A stretch of 64,000 nucleotides of DNA from Flavobacterium stagni (GTDB taxonomy: Bacteria; Bacteroidota; Bacteroidia; Flavobacteriales; Flavobacteriaceae). Position numbers and translations under genes: made by a program. This document shows positions 40,759 to 49,946 of this stretch, piece after piece (the stretch's first letter is position 1; every line of letters starts with the position of its first letter). Location of the stretch: NCBI RefSeq assembly GCF_004122105.1, contig NZ_SBKN01000009.1, forward strand, positions 1 through 64,000, written 5' to 3'. The notes beneath the pieces were generated by a model. That model searched no databases and had not been told where the DNA came from. It worked only from the letters and a program-made list of their open reading frames with translations.

Positions 40759-42060
40759 ATGAGTAAGCTACTTTTAATTATCAAACGTGAATTTATTGCC
40801 AAGGTCCGCAATAAATCTTTCATTGTCATGACGTTTTTGAGTCCGCTCCTTTTTGTCGGAATAGGCGTGTTTGTGGGATATTTGAGTACGATGAAAGCCG
40901 AATTGAAAACCATTGCCATTCACGATGAAACGGGTCGATTTGCCAAAGAATTTAAAAGCGACGAGGAATACCACTATTTGGATGTTTCGCAGTTGCCTAT
41001 TTCGGTTTTAAAAGATAGTATCCAATCGGAACATTACGAAGGATTGTTATTGATTCCTAAAATTTTGGACAATAAACAATTGGAGAAGAAGATTGAATAC
41101 GTTTCCAATGATAGTCCGGGCGTACTTTTTATTGAAGATTTGGAAGAAGTTATCGCCAAGAAAATGACGGCTGAAAACTTCAACGCCGTGGGATTGGATA
41201 CATTAAAAATCAATTCAGCAAAAGCGGATGTTTCCATTCATTTGGCCAAAGCTTCGGGAGAAGAATCGTTAAAAGGATTGAATGAAATAAAAATTGCAAT
41301 TGGCGGTGCTTTCGGGTATTTAATCATGATGTTTATTGTGATTTACGGCAATATGGTAATGCGCAGTGTGATTGAAGAAAAAACCTCGCGTATTATCGAA
41401 GTGATTATTTCGTCGGTGAAACCCTTTCAGTTGATGATGGGGAAAATCATTGGAACATCATTGGCTGGAATTCTCCAATTTTTGATTTGGGCGATTCTTG
41501 GTTTGAGTGCGATGTTTATTTTATCATCGGTATTTGGCGTTCAAGTGGGAGCCGCTGCGGGTCAAGCACAAGAATTGGCACAAACTGCCGGAAAAGATAT
41601 GAGTAAAATTGCCTTGTATTTGAACGAACTATGGAATTTACCGATAGGAACGATTCTTTGTTCATTTATCATTTATTTCATTGGCGGTTACTTTTTGTAC
41701 AGTTCGTTTTATGCTTCAATTGGTGCAGCTGTTGACAACGAAACCGACTCCCAACAATTCTTATTGCCAATCATCATGCCTCTAATTTTAGGTGTTTATA
41801 TTGGGTTTTTTACGGTAATGAATGATCCACACGGAACTATTGCTACGACTTTTTCGATGATTCCGTTGACTTCACCTATCGTAATGATGATGCGAATTCC
41901 ATTTGGAGTGCCATGGTGGCAAATAGTGATTTCCATGGTATTATTGTTTGGAACGTTCTTTTTGGTAGTTTGGTTTGCTTCTAAAATTTATCGTGTCGGA
42001 ATTTTGATGTATGGAAAGCGTCCAACCTGGAAAGAATTAGTACGTTGGATGAAATACTAA
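40759..42060 (+). CDS. ABC transporter permease (NatB type)
   Basis: A 433-residue membrane protein. One helix near the N-terminus (about residues 20-42) is followed by a soluble region of about 45-185 and five or six helices at about 190-415 (FGYLIMMFIVIYGNMVMRSVIEEKTSRIIEVIISS is typical of the family's coupling segment). It belongs to the ABC-2 class and works with the ATPase encoded just upstream. The substrate is unknown; homologues export Na+ or drugs. Followed at 42113 by a response regulator. Confidence 0.9.
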   Translation: MSKLLLIIKREFIAKVRNKSFIVMTFLSPLLFVGIGVFVGYLSTMKAELKTIAIHDETGRFAKEFKSDEEYHYLDVSQLPISVLKDSIQSEHYEGLLLIPKILDNKQLEKKIEYVSNDSPGVLFIEDLEEVIAKKMTAENFNAVGLDTLKINSAKADVSIHLAKASGEESLKGLNEIKIAIGGAFGYLIMMFIVIYGNMVMRSVIEEKTSRIIEVIISSVKPFQLMMGKIIGTSLAGILQFLIWAILGLSAMFILSSVFGVQVGAAAGQAQELAQTAGKDMSKIALYLNELWNLPIGTILCSFIIYFIGGYFLYSSFYASIGAAVDNETDSQQFLLPIIMPLILGVYIGFFTVMNDPHGTIATTFSMIPLTSPIVMMMRIPFGVPWWQIVISMVLLFGTFFLVVWFASKIYRVGILMYGKRPTWKELVRWMKY

Positions 42061-42112
42061 AAGCATAGCATAAATGGCATAGGGTTTGTACCCGTCGCGA
42101 AAAATAGATTTT

Positions 42113-43276
42113 ATGGCCAAAATATTAATTATTGAAGATGAAGCTTCAATCCGTAGAGTTTTGACTCGAATACTTTCAGAAGAAAGTGACGCTTATCAAG
42201 TGGAAGAAGCGGAGGATGGCGCTCAAGGTTTAGAAAAAATAAAAGCAACCGATTACGATTTGGTGCTTTGTGATATCAAAATGCCTAAAATGGACGGTGA
42301 AGAAGTCTTGGAAGCCGTCAAAAAAATAAAACCAGAAATTCCGATTGTAATGATTTCGGGTCATGGTGATATGGAAACCGCAATTAATACGATGCGTTTG
42401 GGGGCTTTCGATTATATTTCGAAACCACCTGATTTGAATCGATTATTGAATACCGTTCGCAATGCTTTGGACCGCAAACAATTGGTTGTGGAAAATAAAA
42501 TCTTGAAAAAGAAAGTTTCCAAAAACTATGAAATTGTAGGGGAAAGTGAACCTATCAATCAAATCAAAGAAATGATTGAAAAGGTCGCCAAAACCGATGC
42601 GAGAGTTTTGATTACGGGTCCGAATGGTACCGGAAAAGAATTGGTTGCCCATCAATTACACCAAAAAAGTGAACGTTCAGAAGCGCCAATCATCGAAGTC
42701 AATTGTGCGGCTATTCCAGCTGAATTGATTGAAAGTGAGTTATTTGGTCATGTCAAAGGCGCTTTTACTTCTGCTGTTAAAGATCGTGCGGGTAAGTTTG
42801 AAGCTGCCGATGGAGGAACGATTTTCTTGGATGAAATTGGCGATATGAGTTTGGCGGCACAAGCCAAAGTTTTACGAGCTTTACAAGAAAATTTGATTCA
42901 ACGTGTAGGTGCCGATAAAGACATCAAAGTGAATGTGCGTGTCATTGCTGCTACGAATAAAGATTTGAAAAAAGAAATCGCAGAAGGCCGCTTTCGGGAA
43001 GATTTATACCACCGTTTAGCGGTTATTTTGATTAAAGTTCCGGCCTTAAACGATCGTCGTGAAGATATTCCTTTGTTGGTGGAACATTTTGCGACCAAGA
43101 TCGCCGAAGAGCAAGGGAATGCTAGAAAATCATTTTCAAAACCAGCCATTCAATTATTGCAAGAATACGATTGGACGGGGAATATACGGGAATTACGCAA
43201 TGTAGTGGAGCGATTAATCATTTTGGGGGGACAAGAGATTTCTGAAAGTGATGTGAAACTATTCGCGAGTAAATAA
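42113..43276 (+). CDS. Sigma-54-type response regulator without a Fis domain
   Basis: A 387-residue protein: a receiver domain (residues about 1-118; phospho-acceptor Asp in LVLCDIKMPKMDG) and an AAA+ domain (about 145-370; Walker A GPNGTGKE, Walker B TIFLDEIGDM, ELFGHVKGAFTSA). It ends at SESDVKLFASK, immediately after the AAA+ domain; the DNA-binding Fis helix-turn-helix is missing. The loop that contacts sigma-54 is normally GAFTGA and here reads GAFTSA. Such short regulators occur in Bacteroidota and may not work as ordinary NtrC enhancer proteins. The ATG at 42113 follows a non-conserved upstream extension. Confidence 0.9.
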   Translation: MAKILIIEDEASIRRVLTRILSEESDAYQVEEAEDGAQGLEKIKATDYDLVLCDIKMPKMDGEEVLEAVKKIKPEIPIVMISGHGDMETAINTMRLGAFDYISKPPDLNRLLNTVRNALDRKQLVVENKILKKKVSKNYEIVGESEPINQIKEMIEKVAKTDARVLITGPNGTGKELVAHQLHQKSERSEAPIIEVNCAAIPAELIESELFGHVKGAFTSAVKDRAGKFEAADGGTIFLDEIGDMSLAAQAKVLRALQENLIQRVGADKDIKVNVRVIAATNKDLKKEIAEGRFREDLYHRLAVILIKVPALNDRREDIPLLVEHFATKIAEEQGNARKSFSKPAIQLLQEYDWTGNIRELRNVVERLIILGGQEISESDVKLFASK

Positions 43277-43300
43277 ATTCGGCGAAAGCCAAAAAGAAAG

Positions 43301-43942
43301 ATGCAATTAAAAAAGATAAATACAGCGTTACAACAAGCATTGGTTGCGTTAGGACTAACCGAAGCGAATGAATTGCAACAAGAAACATTTTCAACAATAA
43401 AAAGTGGTGTAGATGCTGTCATTCAAAGTCCGGAAGGATCAGGAAAATCGACGACAATCGCACTAAACGTCATTCAGCGGTTGGACAAGCCGTTTCAATT
43501 GTCTCCAAGAGCTTTGATTATTTGTTTGGACAAAGCAAAGGTCTTGGAAATGGTTGAAATTTTCGATTCCTTAAATAAATTCAATCAATTGCGGGTGTAT
43601 TATGTGCATGATAAAACGAATTTAGATGAAGATAAAAATCAAATTTCATTAGGAATTGATGTGTTGATAGGAACGCCTAACCAGCTTACTGCTATGTTTG
43701 GTTCGGCGGGTTTTGATGTCAATCAGTTGAAGTTATTTATTTTGGATGATGCAGATTTAATTTTCAAAAATCGGTATGAACCCAAAATACTTCGTTTATC
43801 GGAAAGTATTGAAAAAGTACAGCGCTTATTTTTCTGTTCTCAAATCACGGAACGAACAGAAATGATTGCCGAAAATATCATGATAGAGCCTTTGTTTTTT
43901 GAGATGGATGAAGATGAAGAAACCTATTTTGAAGAAGAATAA
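43301..43942 (+). CDS. DEAD-box helicase-like half protein
   Basis: A 213-residue protein corresponding only to the N-terminal RecA-like domain of DEAD-box RNA helicases: SPEGSGKSTT as Walker A (GSGKS), LIICLDKAK, IGTPNQLTAMF (motif like PTRE/GTP region) and ILDDADLIF (DDAD in place of DEAD). The second RecA domain that completes a helicase is missing, and the protein ends with an acidic stretch. It starts 25 bases after the regulator gene and is perhaps cotranscribed with it. It may be a regulator or non-enzymatic RNA binder; a truncated product seems less likely because the tail is well formed. Confidence 0.8.
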   Translation: MQLKKINTALQQALVALGLTEANELQQETFSTIKSGVDAVIQSPEGSGKSTTIALNVIQRLDKPFQLSPRALIICLDKAKVLEMVEIFDSLNKFNQLRVYYVHDKTNLDEDKNQISLGIDVLIGTPNQLTAMFGSAGFDVNQLKLFILDDADLIFKNRYEPKILRLSESIEKVQRLFFCSQITERTEMIAENIMIEPLFFEMDEDEETYFEEE

Positions 43943-43946
43943 TTAA

Positions 43947-43971
43947 ATTCCCGATAGCCTCGGGATTTTTT
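43947..43971 (+). terminator. Terminator after the helicase-like gene
   Basis: TCCCGAT and CTCGGGA form a short stem followed by seven T, ending directly before the region of the Fic gene. Confidence 0.65.
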
Positions 43972-44020
43972 TATGGTGTTAAAATTAATATCGGATAGTG
44001 TAATTTTGAATATAAAACGA

Positions 44021-44028
44021 TACTTTTG
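44021..44028 (+). promoter_or_regulatory. -7 box upstream of or within the 5' end of the Fic gene
   Basis: TACTTTTG matches TAnnTTTG exactly. With TTTG about 16 bases upstream (TAATTTTGAATA) it makes a reasonable promoter. It lies inside the longest reading frame of the Fic gene, which argues that the true start is downstream (GTG at 44033). Confidence 0.5.
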
Positions 44029-44032
44029 TGGG

Positions 44033-44989
44033 GTGTGGGAGATTGACAGAACATATTATGATGGATTTGAGACTACCTTTCAGCGTTTGATTGAAAAAAA
44101 ACAAGTGTTGGATAAAGGACGTCCATTGCCGCAAAGTGCCCTTCACAAAATCAAAGAAGCCTTAACGATAGAATGGACCTACAACTCCAATAGCATTGAG
44201 GGCAATACCTTAAGTCTTCGAGAAACACAAATGGTTATACAAGAAGGAATCACGATCAAAGGCAAATCGTTACGGGAGCATTTTGAAGTTAAAAACCATG
44301 AAGTCGCTATCGATTATTTGTACTCGATTATTCATGAAAATTATCAACTACAAAGTCGGGACATTTTAAATTTACATGGTTATGTTTTACGTTCCATTGA
44401 AGAAGAGTTTGCGGGTCGGTTACGCAACGGCGGTGTACGTATTTCGGGAGCCAATTTTATTCCGCCCAATGCCCAGAAAGTTCCCGATTTGATCGATGAA
44501 CTAATTGCCTTTGTTTTGAATAATCCTTTAGGTTTGAATACTATAGAGTTGGCAACGGTATTTCATCATAAATTCGTTTGGATTCATCCCTTTTTTGATG
44601 GCAATGGTAGAACCGTTCGTTTGGCGATGAATTTGATTTTGATGCAAGCGGGTTTTCCTCCGGCCATCATTTTAAAAAATGACCGCAAAAAATACTATGA
44701 AGCGTTAAATCAGGCCAATAATGGCAATTATCAAAAATTACTATTATTGATGTGTCAAGCGGTTGAGCGTTCTTTGAATATCTATTTGAATGCCTTGCCC
44801 GGTCAAGAATCCTATGAATCGATTGCAACTATTGTGAGTGAGCCAGGCGTTAGTTATGGTCAAGAATATGTAAGTTTATTGGCGCGACAAGGCAAGATAG
44901 ATGCCTACAAAGAAGGTAGAAATTGGTTCACCACTCGCAAAGCCATTGAGGATTATATTGAAAATAGACAACGAAAAAGACAACTTTAG
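44033..44989 (+). CDS. Fic family protein (AMP transferase type)
   Basis: A protein of 318 residues from the GTG at 44033 (or 338 from an ATG at 43973). The catalytic Fic motif HPFFDGNGR is complete (about residues 181-189 of the shorter form). An inhibitory helix motif S-x-x-x-E-G/N is visible in YNSNSIEGN, typical of class II Fic proteins, which are self-restrained. A winged-helix-like tail (PGVSYGQEYVSLLARQGKIDAYKEG) closes the protein. Fic enzymes transfer AMP to target proteins; the target here is unknown. A -7 promoter box in the longer frame favours the GTG start. Confidence 0.85.
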   Translation: MWEIDRTYYDGFETTFQRLIEKKQVLDKGRPLPQSALHKIKEALTIEWTYNSNSIEGNTLSLRETQMVIQEGITIKGKSLREHFEVKNHEVAIDYLYSIIHENYQLQSRDILNLHGYVLRSIEEEFAGRLRNGGVRISGANFIPPNAQKVPDLIDELIAFVLNNPLGLNTIELATVFHHKFVWIHPFFDGNGRTVRLAMNLILMQAGFPPAIILKNDRKKYYEALNQANNGNYQKLLLLMCQAVERSLNIYLNALPGQESYESIATIVSEPGVSYGQEYVSLLARQGKIDAYKEGRNWFTTRKAIEDYIENRQRKRQL

Positions 44990-45003
44990 GGTTGTCTTTT
45001 TTT
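44973..45003. terminator. Bidirectional terminator between the fic and MFS genes
   Basis: AAAAAGACAAC pairs with GTTGTCTTTTT across the ends of both convergent genes; the stop codons of both lie within or next to the hairpin. Confidence 0.7.
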
Positions 45004-46189
45004 ATTTAAAAATATTCAACTGATTGACTAACCCAGCTATAATTAATCCAAAAACCCCAATTACAGCAAACGAATAGCGCAAATTCGTAAGTTCGGCGAT
45101 GTAACCGATTATCGGTGGACCAATCAAAAAGCCCAAAAAACTAATACTGGTTACCACCGTTAACGCAATTCCTGTGGGGATTGTAGGGTGATTTCCAGCT
45201 GTATTAAAAATAATAGGAATGACATTTGAAACGCCAATACCGACCAACATAAAGGCTATGGTTGAAGGGATAAGGTAAGGAAAAATAACCGCAGTGTATA
45301 ATCCGATCGAGATAACAAAACCACTCAAAAGCAAGACTTTTCGATAACCGAGTTGGGCAACAAAAAGATCACTTAAAAAACGCCCTGCCGCCATACTTAT
45401 CATAAATGTGGTATAGCCCAAAACGACTAATGCTCCCGGTGCTTTTACAATTTCTTTGAAATAGACGCCACTCCAATCAAACATGATTCCTTCGCTGGCC
45501 ATACCGCAAAAACAGATTATTCCTAACCAAAGCAGGGTTTTATCCGGATTTTTAAAGAAATTATACGATTGTTTTTCTTCGGGTTTTGACGTTTGGGTTT
45601 TGACTAAATATTTGGTGTTTGTTACAACTAGTACAGTTACAAAACCCAGCGCAATCAAGAAATGATGCAGTACACTCATTTGAAAAGAAAGCATCACCAA
45701 GCCCGTGAGTGCGCCTGCAAATCCGGCCAAACTCCACGAACCGTGAAACGATCCCATAATCGGTTTTTCAAAAAAACTTTGGGTATACACTCCTTGGGTG
45801 TTGACGGCGATATTGCACAAATTCCCAAAGAACCCAAAGCTCGTAAGCGCAATCGCCAATTCCCATTTATTATGAGACAATCCGATAAAGGGCAAGCAAC
45901 CCGCGTATAACAACAAGCCAATCGTACAAATCCACCGACTTCCATAGTGGGTGACTAATTTTCCTGAAAATGTCATAGCCAATAATTGTCCCAGTGGCAA
46001 CGCCAAAAGCAAGGTTCCTAGGTCGGCTTCGGTTAAATGCAACTGACTTTTAATACTCGGAATCCGACTCGCCCAGGTGGCAAAACTAAATCCCATACCA
46101 AAAAAGAAGAGGGCAGTGGCAAGTCGGACGCGATTGCGGTAACGGCTGCGCAATTTTTGGAAAGATGGAGTTGAAACTGTCGATTGCAT
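45002..46189 (-). CDS. MFS transporter (YbjJ-like)
   Basis: A protein of 395 residues with twelve membrane helices of the major facilitator superfamily. The opening FGMGFSFATWASRIPSIK and LGTLLLALPLGQLLAM are typical of YbjJ-type proteins, whose substrates are unknown. The start is the ATG at 46189; an in-frame ATG eight codons upstream is possible. It is divergent to the ABC-F gene, whose promoter lies in the gap. Confidence 0.86.
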   Translation of the reverse strand: MQSTVSTPSFQKLRSRYRNRVRLATALFFFGMGFSFATWASRIPSIKSQLHLTEADLGTLLLALPLGQLLAMTFSGKLVTHYGSRWICTIGLLLYAGCLPFIGLSHNKWELAIALTSFGFFGNLCNIAVNTQGVYTQSFFEKPIMGSFHGSWSLAGFAGALTGLVMLSFQMSVLHHFLIALGFVTVLVVTNTKYLVKTQTSKPEEKQSYNFFKNPDKTLLWLGIICFCGMASEGIMFDWSGVYFKEIVKAPGALVVLGYTTFMISMAAGRFLSDLFVAQLGYRKVLLLSGFVISIGLYTAVIFPYLIPSTIAFMLVGIGVSNVIPIIFNTAGNHPTIPTGIALTVVTSISFLGFLIGPPIIGYIAELTNLRYSFAVIGVFGLIIAGLVNQLNIFK

Positions 46190-46253
46190 TATTTTCAAAA
46201 TAGACCGTTGCAAAGGTATTTATTTTCTTTACAGGAATCCTTTAAATTCCTTG

Positions 46254-46280
46254 ATGGCTTATGATTTTGAACTATATTTG
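46254..46280 (+). promoter_or_regulatory. Promoter of the ABC-F gene
   Basis: TTG (about 46252-46254), 18-19 bases, TATATTTG (46273-46280), an exact TAnnTTTG match. It lies inside a longer open frame beginning at 46261, which rules out that upstream start. Confidence 0.6.
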
Positions 46281-46308
46281 CCGCTTCATTTTAAAATCGT
46301 TAGCTCAC

Positions 46309-47940
46309 ATGATTACCGTAAACGATATCGCTGTTGAATTTGGAGGAACTACCTTGTTCAGTGATGTGACTTTTGCCATCAACGAAACCGATAAAATTGC
46401 CTTAATGGGTAAGAATGGTGCCGGAAAATCAACCTTATTAAAGATTGTTGCCGGACAAAACAAACCCTCTCGAGGAGCCGTATCAGCACCTAAAGAAGCG
46501 GTAATTGCTTATTTGCCACAGCATTTGTTAACGCAAGATGATGTGACCGTTTTTGAAGAAACTTCCAAAGCTTTTGCAGAAATTTTTCAAATGAAAGCCG
46601 AAATCGACGAAATCAATGAGCAGCTTACCGTTCGCACCGATTATGAAAGTGATGATTATATGAAATTGATCGAGCGTGTATCGGAATTGAGTGAGAAGTT
46701 TTATTCCATTGAAGAAGTCAATTACGAAGCGGAAGTAGAGAAAGTTTTAAAAGGTCTCGGATTTGAACGCGAGGATTTTCACCGTTCGACTTCTGAATTT
46801 TCGGGAGGATGGCGGATGCGCATTGAATTGGCAAAAATCTTATTGAAAAAACCCGATTTGATTTTATTGGATGAGCCCACTAATCACTTGGATATGGACA
46901 GTATTCAATGGTTGGAAGACTTTTTGTTAAACCAAGCCAAAGCCGTAATGGTGATTTCCCACGACCGTGCTTTTGTGGACAATATCACCAACCGTACGAT
47001 TGAAGTGACGATGGGTCGCATTTATGATTACCGTGCCAAATATTCTCATTATTTGGAATTACGAAAAGACCGTCGTGCACACCAACAAAAAGCCTATGAT
47101 GAGCAACAAAAAATGATTGCCGAAACTACCGAGTTTATTGAGCGTTTTAAAGGAACCTATTCGAAAACCTTACAAGTGCAATCACGAGTAAAAATGTTGG
47201 AAAAACTGGAGTTGGTCGAAGTGGATGAAGTGGATACTTCGGCTTTACGCTTGAAATTTCCACCATCGCCGCGAAGTGGACAATATCCAGTAGTGGTCGA
47301 ACATCTTTCCAAAAAATACGACGATCATGTCGTGTTTAATGATGCCAATATGGTAATTGAACGCGGACAAAAAGTGGCTTTTGTGGGTAAAAATGGGGAA
47401 GGAAAGTCCACCATGATCAAAGCCATTATGAAAGAAATTGATTTTGAAGGGAAATTAGAAATTGGACACAATGTTCAAGTAGGTTATTTTGCCCAAAATC
47501 AAGCGGCTTTATTGGATGGTGAATTGACGGTTTTTGAAACCATTGACCGCATTGCTGTGGGAGAGATACGAACCAAAATAAAAGATATCTTGGGTGCTTT
47601 TATGTTTGGAGGTGATGATGTACATAAAAAAGTAAAAGTATTGTCAGGTGGTGAACGTACGCGTTTAGCGATGATTAAGCTGTTGTTAGAACCCGTGAAT
47701 GTCTTGATTCTGGATGAGCCTACTAACCACTTGGATATGAAAACCAAGGACATTATCAAAGATGCTTTAAAGGATTTTGATGGTACGTTGATCTTAGTAT
47801 CCCACGACCGTGATTTCTTGGACGGATTAGTAACCAAAGTTTTCGAATTTGGAAACAAACGCGTTCGCGAACATTTTGAAGACATCAAAGGATTCTTAGC
47901 TTTCAAGAAAATGGAAAATTTGAAAGAAATTGAAAAATAA
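46309..47940 (+). CDS. ABC-F family ATPase (ribosome-associated)
   Basis: A 543-residue protein with two ATPase domains and no membrane segment. Domain 1 has Walker A GKNGAGKST, signature FSGGWRMRIELAK and LLDEPTNHLD. Domain 2 has GKNGEGKST, LSGGERTRLAM and ILDEPTNHLD. The linker (about residues 240-320) is a helical arm with the Arg-rich YRAKYSHYLELRKDRR. ABC-F proteins bind the ribosomal E site and act in translation or antibiotic protection. The layout is closest to the housekeeping Uup/EttA-like branch; no resistance role is suggested. The start at 46309 follows the promoter. Confidence 0.92.
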   Translation: MITVNDIAVEFGGTTLFSDVTFAINETDKIALMGKNGAGKSTLLKIVAGQNKPSRGAVSAPKEAVIAYLPQHLLTQDDVTVFEETSKAFAEIFQMKAEIDEINEQLTVRTDYESDDYMKLIERVSELSEKFYSIEEVNYEAEVEKVLKGLGFEREDFHRSTSEFSGGWRMRIELAKILLKKPDLILLDEPTNHLDMDSIQWLEDFLLNQAKAVMVISHDRAFVDNITNRTIEVTMGRIYDYRAKYSHYLELRKDRRAHQQKAYDEQQKMIAETTEFIERFKGTYSKTLQVQSRVKMLEKLELVEVDEVDTSALRLKFPPSPRSGQYPVVVEHLSKKYDDHVVFNDANMVIERGQKVAFVGKNGEGKSTMIKAIMKEIDFEGKLEIGHNVQVGYFAQNQAALLDGELTVFETIDRIAVGEIRTKIKDILGAFMFGGDDVHKKVKVLSGGERTRLAMIKLLLEPVNVLILDEPTNHLDMKTKDIIKDALKDFDGTLILVSHDRDFLDGLVTKVFEFGNKRVREHFEDIKGFLAFKKMENLKEIEK

Positions 47941-47973
47941 AAAAAGGCCGGAAGTTTTGCTCCCGGCCTTTTT
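47941..47973. terminator. Bidirectional hairpin terminator
   Basis: AAAAAGGCCGG pairs with CCGGCCTTTTT around an 11-base loop, between the ABC-F gene and the convergent VWA gene. Confidence 0.85.
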
Positions 47974-47995
47974 ACTAACCAAAAATTAACCCTAA

Positions 47996-49909
47996 CTAAT
48001 TATTTTGTTGGCTCTCCATCAATCGGATAAATTCATAGCGATAGCCTTCTTTATCGGTTCCAATAGCATTATTGGCTAAGTCTAAAATGTCGGCAACGGT
48101 ATTGTTTTGAATCAATTTCGAATCTCTCAAATACAATCCAAACCAAGCTACTGCTGTGGCAAAACGGAAGTCAGTAGATGAATTATATAAGTTGCCCGGA
48201 TTGTTTTGAATCACGCGCGTCATTTCGATACTTTTCTCTTCTTCTGGTTTTTTATAGCGAAATTTCACCGTAGCCAATTCTTGATGCAATTGGGTATCTA
48301 CTTCGACTTTTGAAGCATATTTCAACGGATCTGCTGCGGTGTAAAAGCTAGAGCTTACTCCAGTAGGGATGATTTCGTAAAAGGCTGTAACGGTGTGTCC
48401 ACTGCCCAATTCACCCGCATCAATCGCATCATTTTTAAAATCTTCGGGGCGCAATTTTCGGTTTTCATAGCCGATTAAACGGTAGGCTTGCACCAAGGCG
48501 GGATTGAATTCGATTTGAATTTTCACATCTTTAGCAATCGCAAACAGGGATCCTTTGAATTCTTTTACCAAAAATCGATTGGCTTCTTGAGCTGTATCGA
48601 TATACGCATAATTGCCATTCCCTTTGTCGGCCAACGTTTCCAAAGTTGTGTCTTTATAATTCCCCATGCCGAAGCCCAAACAGGTGAGAAATACTCCCGT
48701 TTTGCGTTTTTCTTCAATCAATTGTCCCAAGTCGCTGGTTGAATTATAGCCCACATTAAAATCGCCATCGGTTGTGATAATGACACGGTTATTGCCACCT
48801 TTGATATAATTCTCTTGCGCTACTTTATACGCCAATTCAATTCCGGCACCTCCCGCCGTACTTCCCCCAGCGGAAAGTTGGTCTAAGGCCTCAATGATTT
48901 TATTTTTTTCTTTTCCCGACGTTGGAGGCAAAACCAATCCAGCCGCACCTGCATAAACCACGATGGCAATTTTATCATCACTACGTAATTGCGATGTCAA
49001 AGCTTTCAACGATTGTTTAACCAAAGGCAATTTATTGGCATCATTCATCGAACCCGAGACATCCACTAAGAATACCAAGTTGGAAGCGGGTAGGGACTGA
49101 CTTTCAATCGTTTTTCCTTGTAAGGCGATACGCAATAGTTTGGAGTTGGTATTCCAGGGACATGCACTGTATTCGGTATGAATCGCAAATGGATGTTCGC
49201 CCGTGGGTTGGCTATAATTGTATTTAAAAAAGTTGACCATTTCTTCCACACGAACGGCATCTTTGGGTACTTTTTGTCCGTTGTTTATCATTCGGCGAAT
49301 GTTAGTGTACGAAGCATTATCGACATCAATGGAAAAGGTGGAAAGCGGGTTGGCTACCGGACTTTCAAATACATTTTCTATTAAAGCGCCATAAGATTCA
49401 TCGGGGTTGGTGTTGATACCTTTTCTATCTTTTATATCCCTATTCGGATCAGTGGATTGTGCAGAATCACCCGCAAGTTGCCCTTGTAAAGGAATCATCC
49501 TATTGGCATTGGGACGGTTTTCAATAGTTTTACTCGAAACTAGAGTAGTACATGCGGATACTGTTTTTTTCTTAGATACCTTTCGATACCCTTGCACCAC
49601 GACTTCTTCCAATACTTTTGCCTCTTCTTTTAATACGATTACATAATGATTGGCTTTTCCAATAGTCACTTCGTTGGACGTATAGCCCAAAAAGAAAGCA
49701 ACTAGGGTAGCGCCTTCACTGACTTGAAGACTGAATTTTCCATCTAAGTCGGTTTGGGTCCCAACACGGGTACCTTTAATTTGAATATTCGCCATTGGCA
49801 ACGAATTTTTGCCATCGGTTACTACTCCAGTGATCGTTTTTAATTGCCCAACCGCTACGAAATTAATAAGCATAGCAAGGGCTAATGAAAGATGTTTTAC
49901 ATGTTTCAT
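47996..49909 (-). CDS. VWA-domain protein with carboxypeptidase-like and plug-like N-terminus
   Basis: A 637-residue exported protein. After the signal peptide a carboxypeptidase-regulatory-like domain (about residues 25-105; TITGVVTDGKNSLPMANIQ) is followed by a short TonB-receptor plug-like stretch (VVVQGYRKVSKKKTV). A YfbK-type N-terminal domain precedes the von Willebrand A domain (about 280-450) with the metal site DVSGSMNDAN. A DUF3520 C-terminus closes it. The complete D-x-S-x-S site predicts metal-dependent ligand binding. It is the last gene of a three-gene operon after an ECF sigma factor and a membrane protein that also has a plug-like end. Confidence 0.88.
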   Translation of the reverse strand: MKHVKHLSLALAMLINFVAVGQLKTITGVVTDGKNSLPMANIQIKGTRVGTQTDLDGKFSLQVSEGATLVAFFLGYTSNEVTIGKANHYVIVLKEEAKVLEEVVVQGYRKVSKKKTVSACTTLVSSKTIENRPNANRMIPLQGQLAGDSAQSTDPNRDIKDRKGINTNPDESYGALIENVFESPVANPLSTFSIDVDNASYTNIRRMINNGQKVPKDAVRVEEMVNFFKYNYSQPTGEHPFAIHTEYSACPWNTNSKLLRIALQGKTIESQSLPASNLVFLVDVSGSMNDANKLPLVKQSLKALTSQLRSDDKIAIVVYAGAAGLVLPPTSGKEKNKIIEALDQLSAGGSTAGGAGIELAYKVAQENYIKGGNNRVIITTDGDFNVGYNSTSDLGQLIEEKRKTGVFLTCLGFGMGNYKDTTLETLADKGNGNYAYIDTAQEANRFLVKEFKGSLFAIAKDVKIQIEFNPALVQAYRLIGYENRKLRPEDFKNDAIDAGELGSGHTVTAFYEIIPTGVSSSFYTAADPLKYASKVEVDTQLHQELATVKFRYKKPEEEKSIEMTRVIQNNPGNLYNSSTDFRFATAVAWFGLYLRDSKLIQNNTVADILDLANNAIGTDKEGYRYEFIRLMESQQNN

Positions 49910-49946
49910 GGCGTTAGATTTTTAGTTAAACAATTGGGGAATACGG

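Noticed and set aside
46309..47940. Antibiotic-protecting ABC-F gene
   Set aside because: Two regular ATPase domains and a linker like the housekeeping branch; no mobile context, so a resistance role is not supported.
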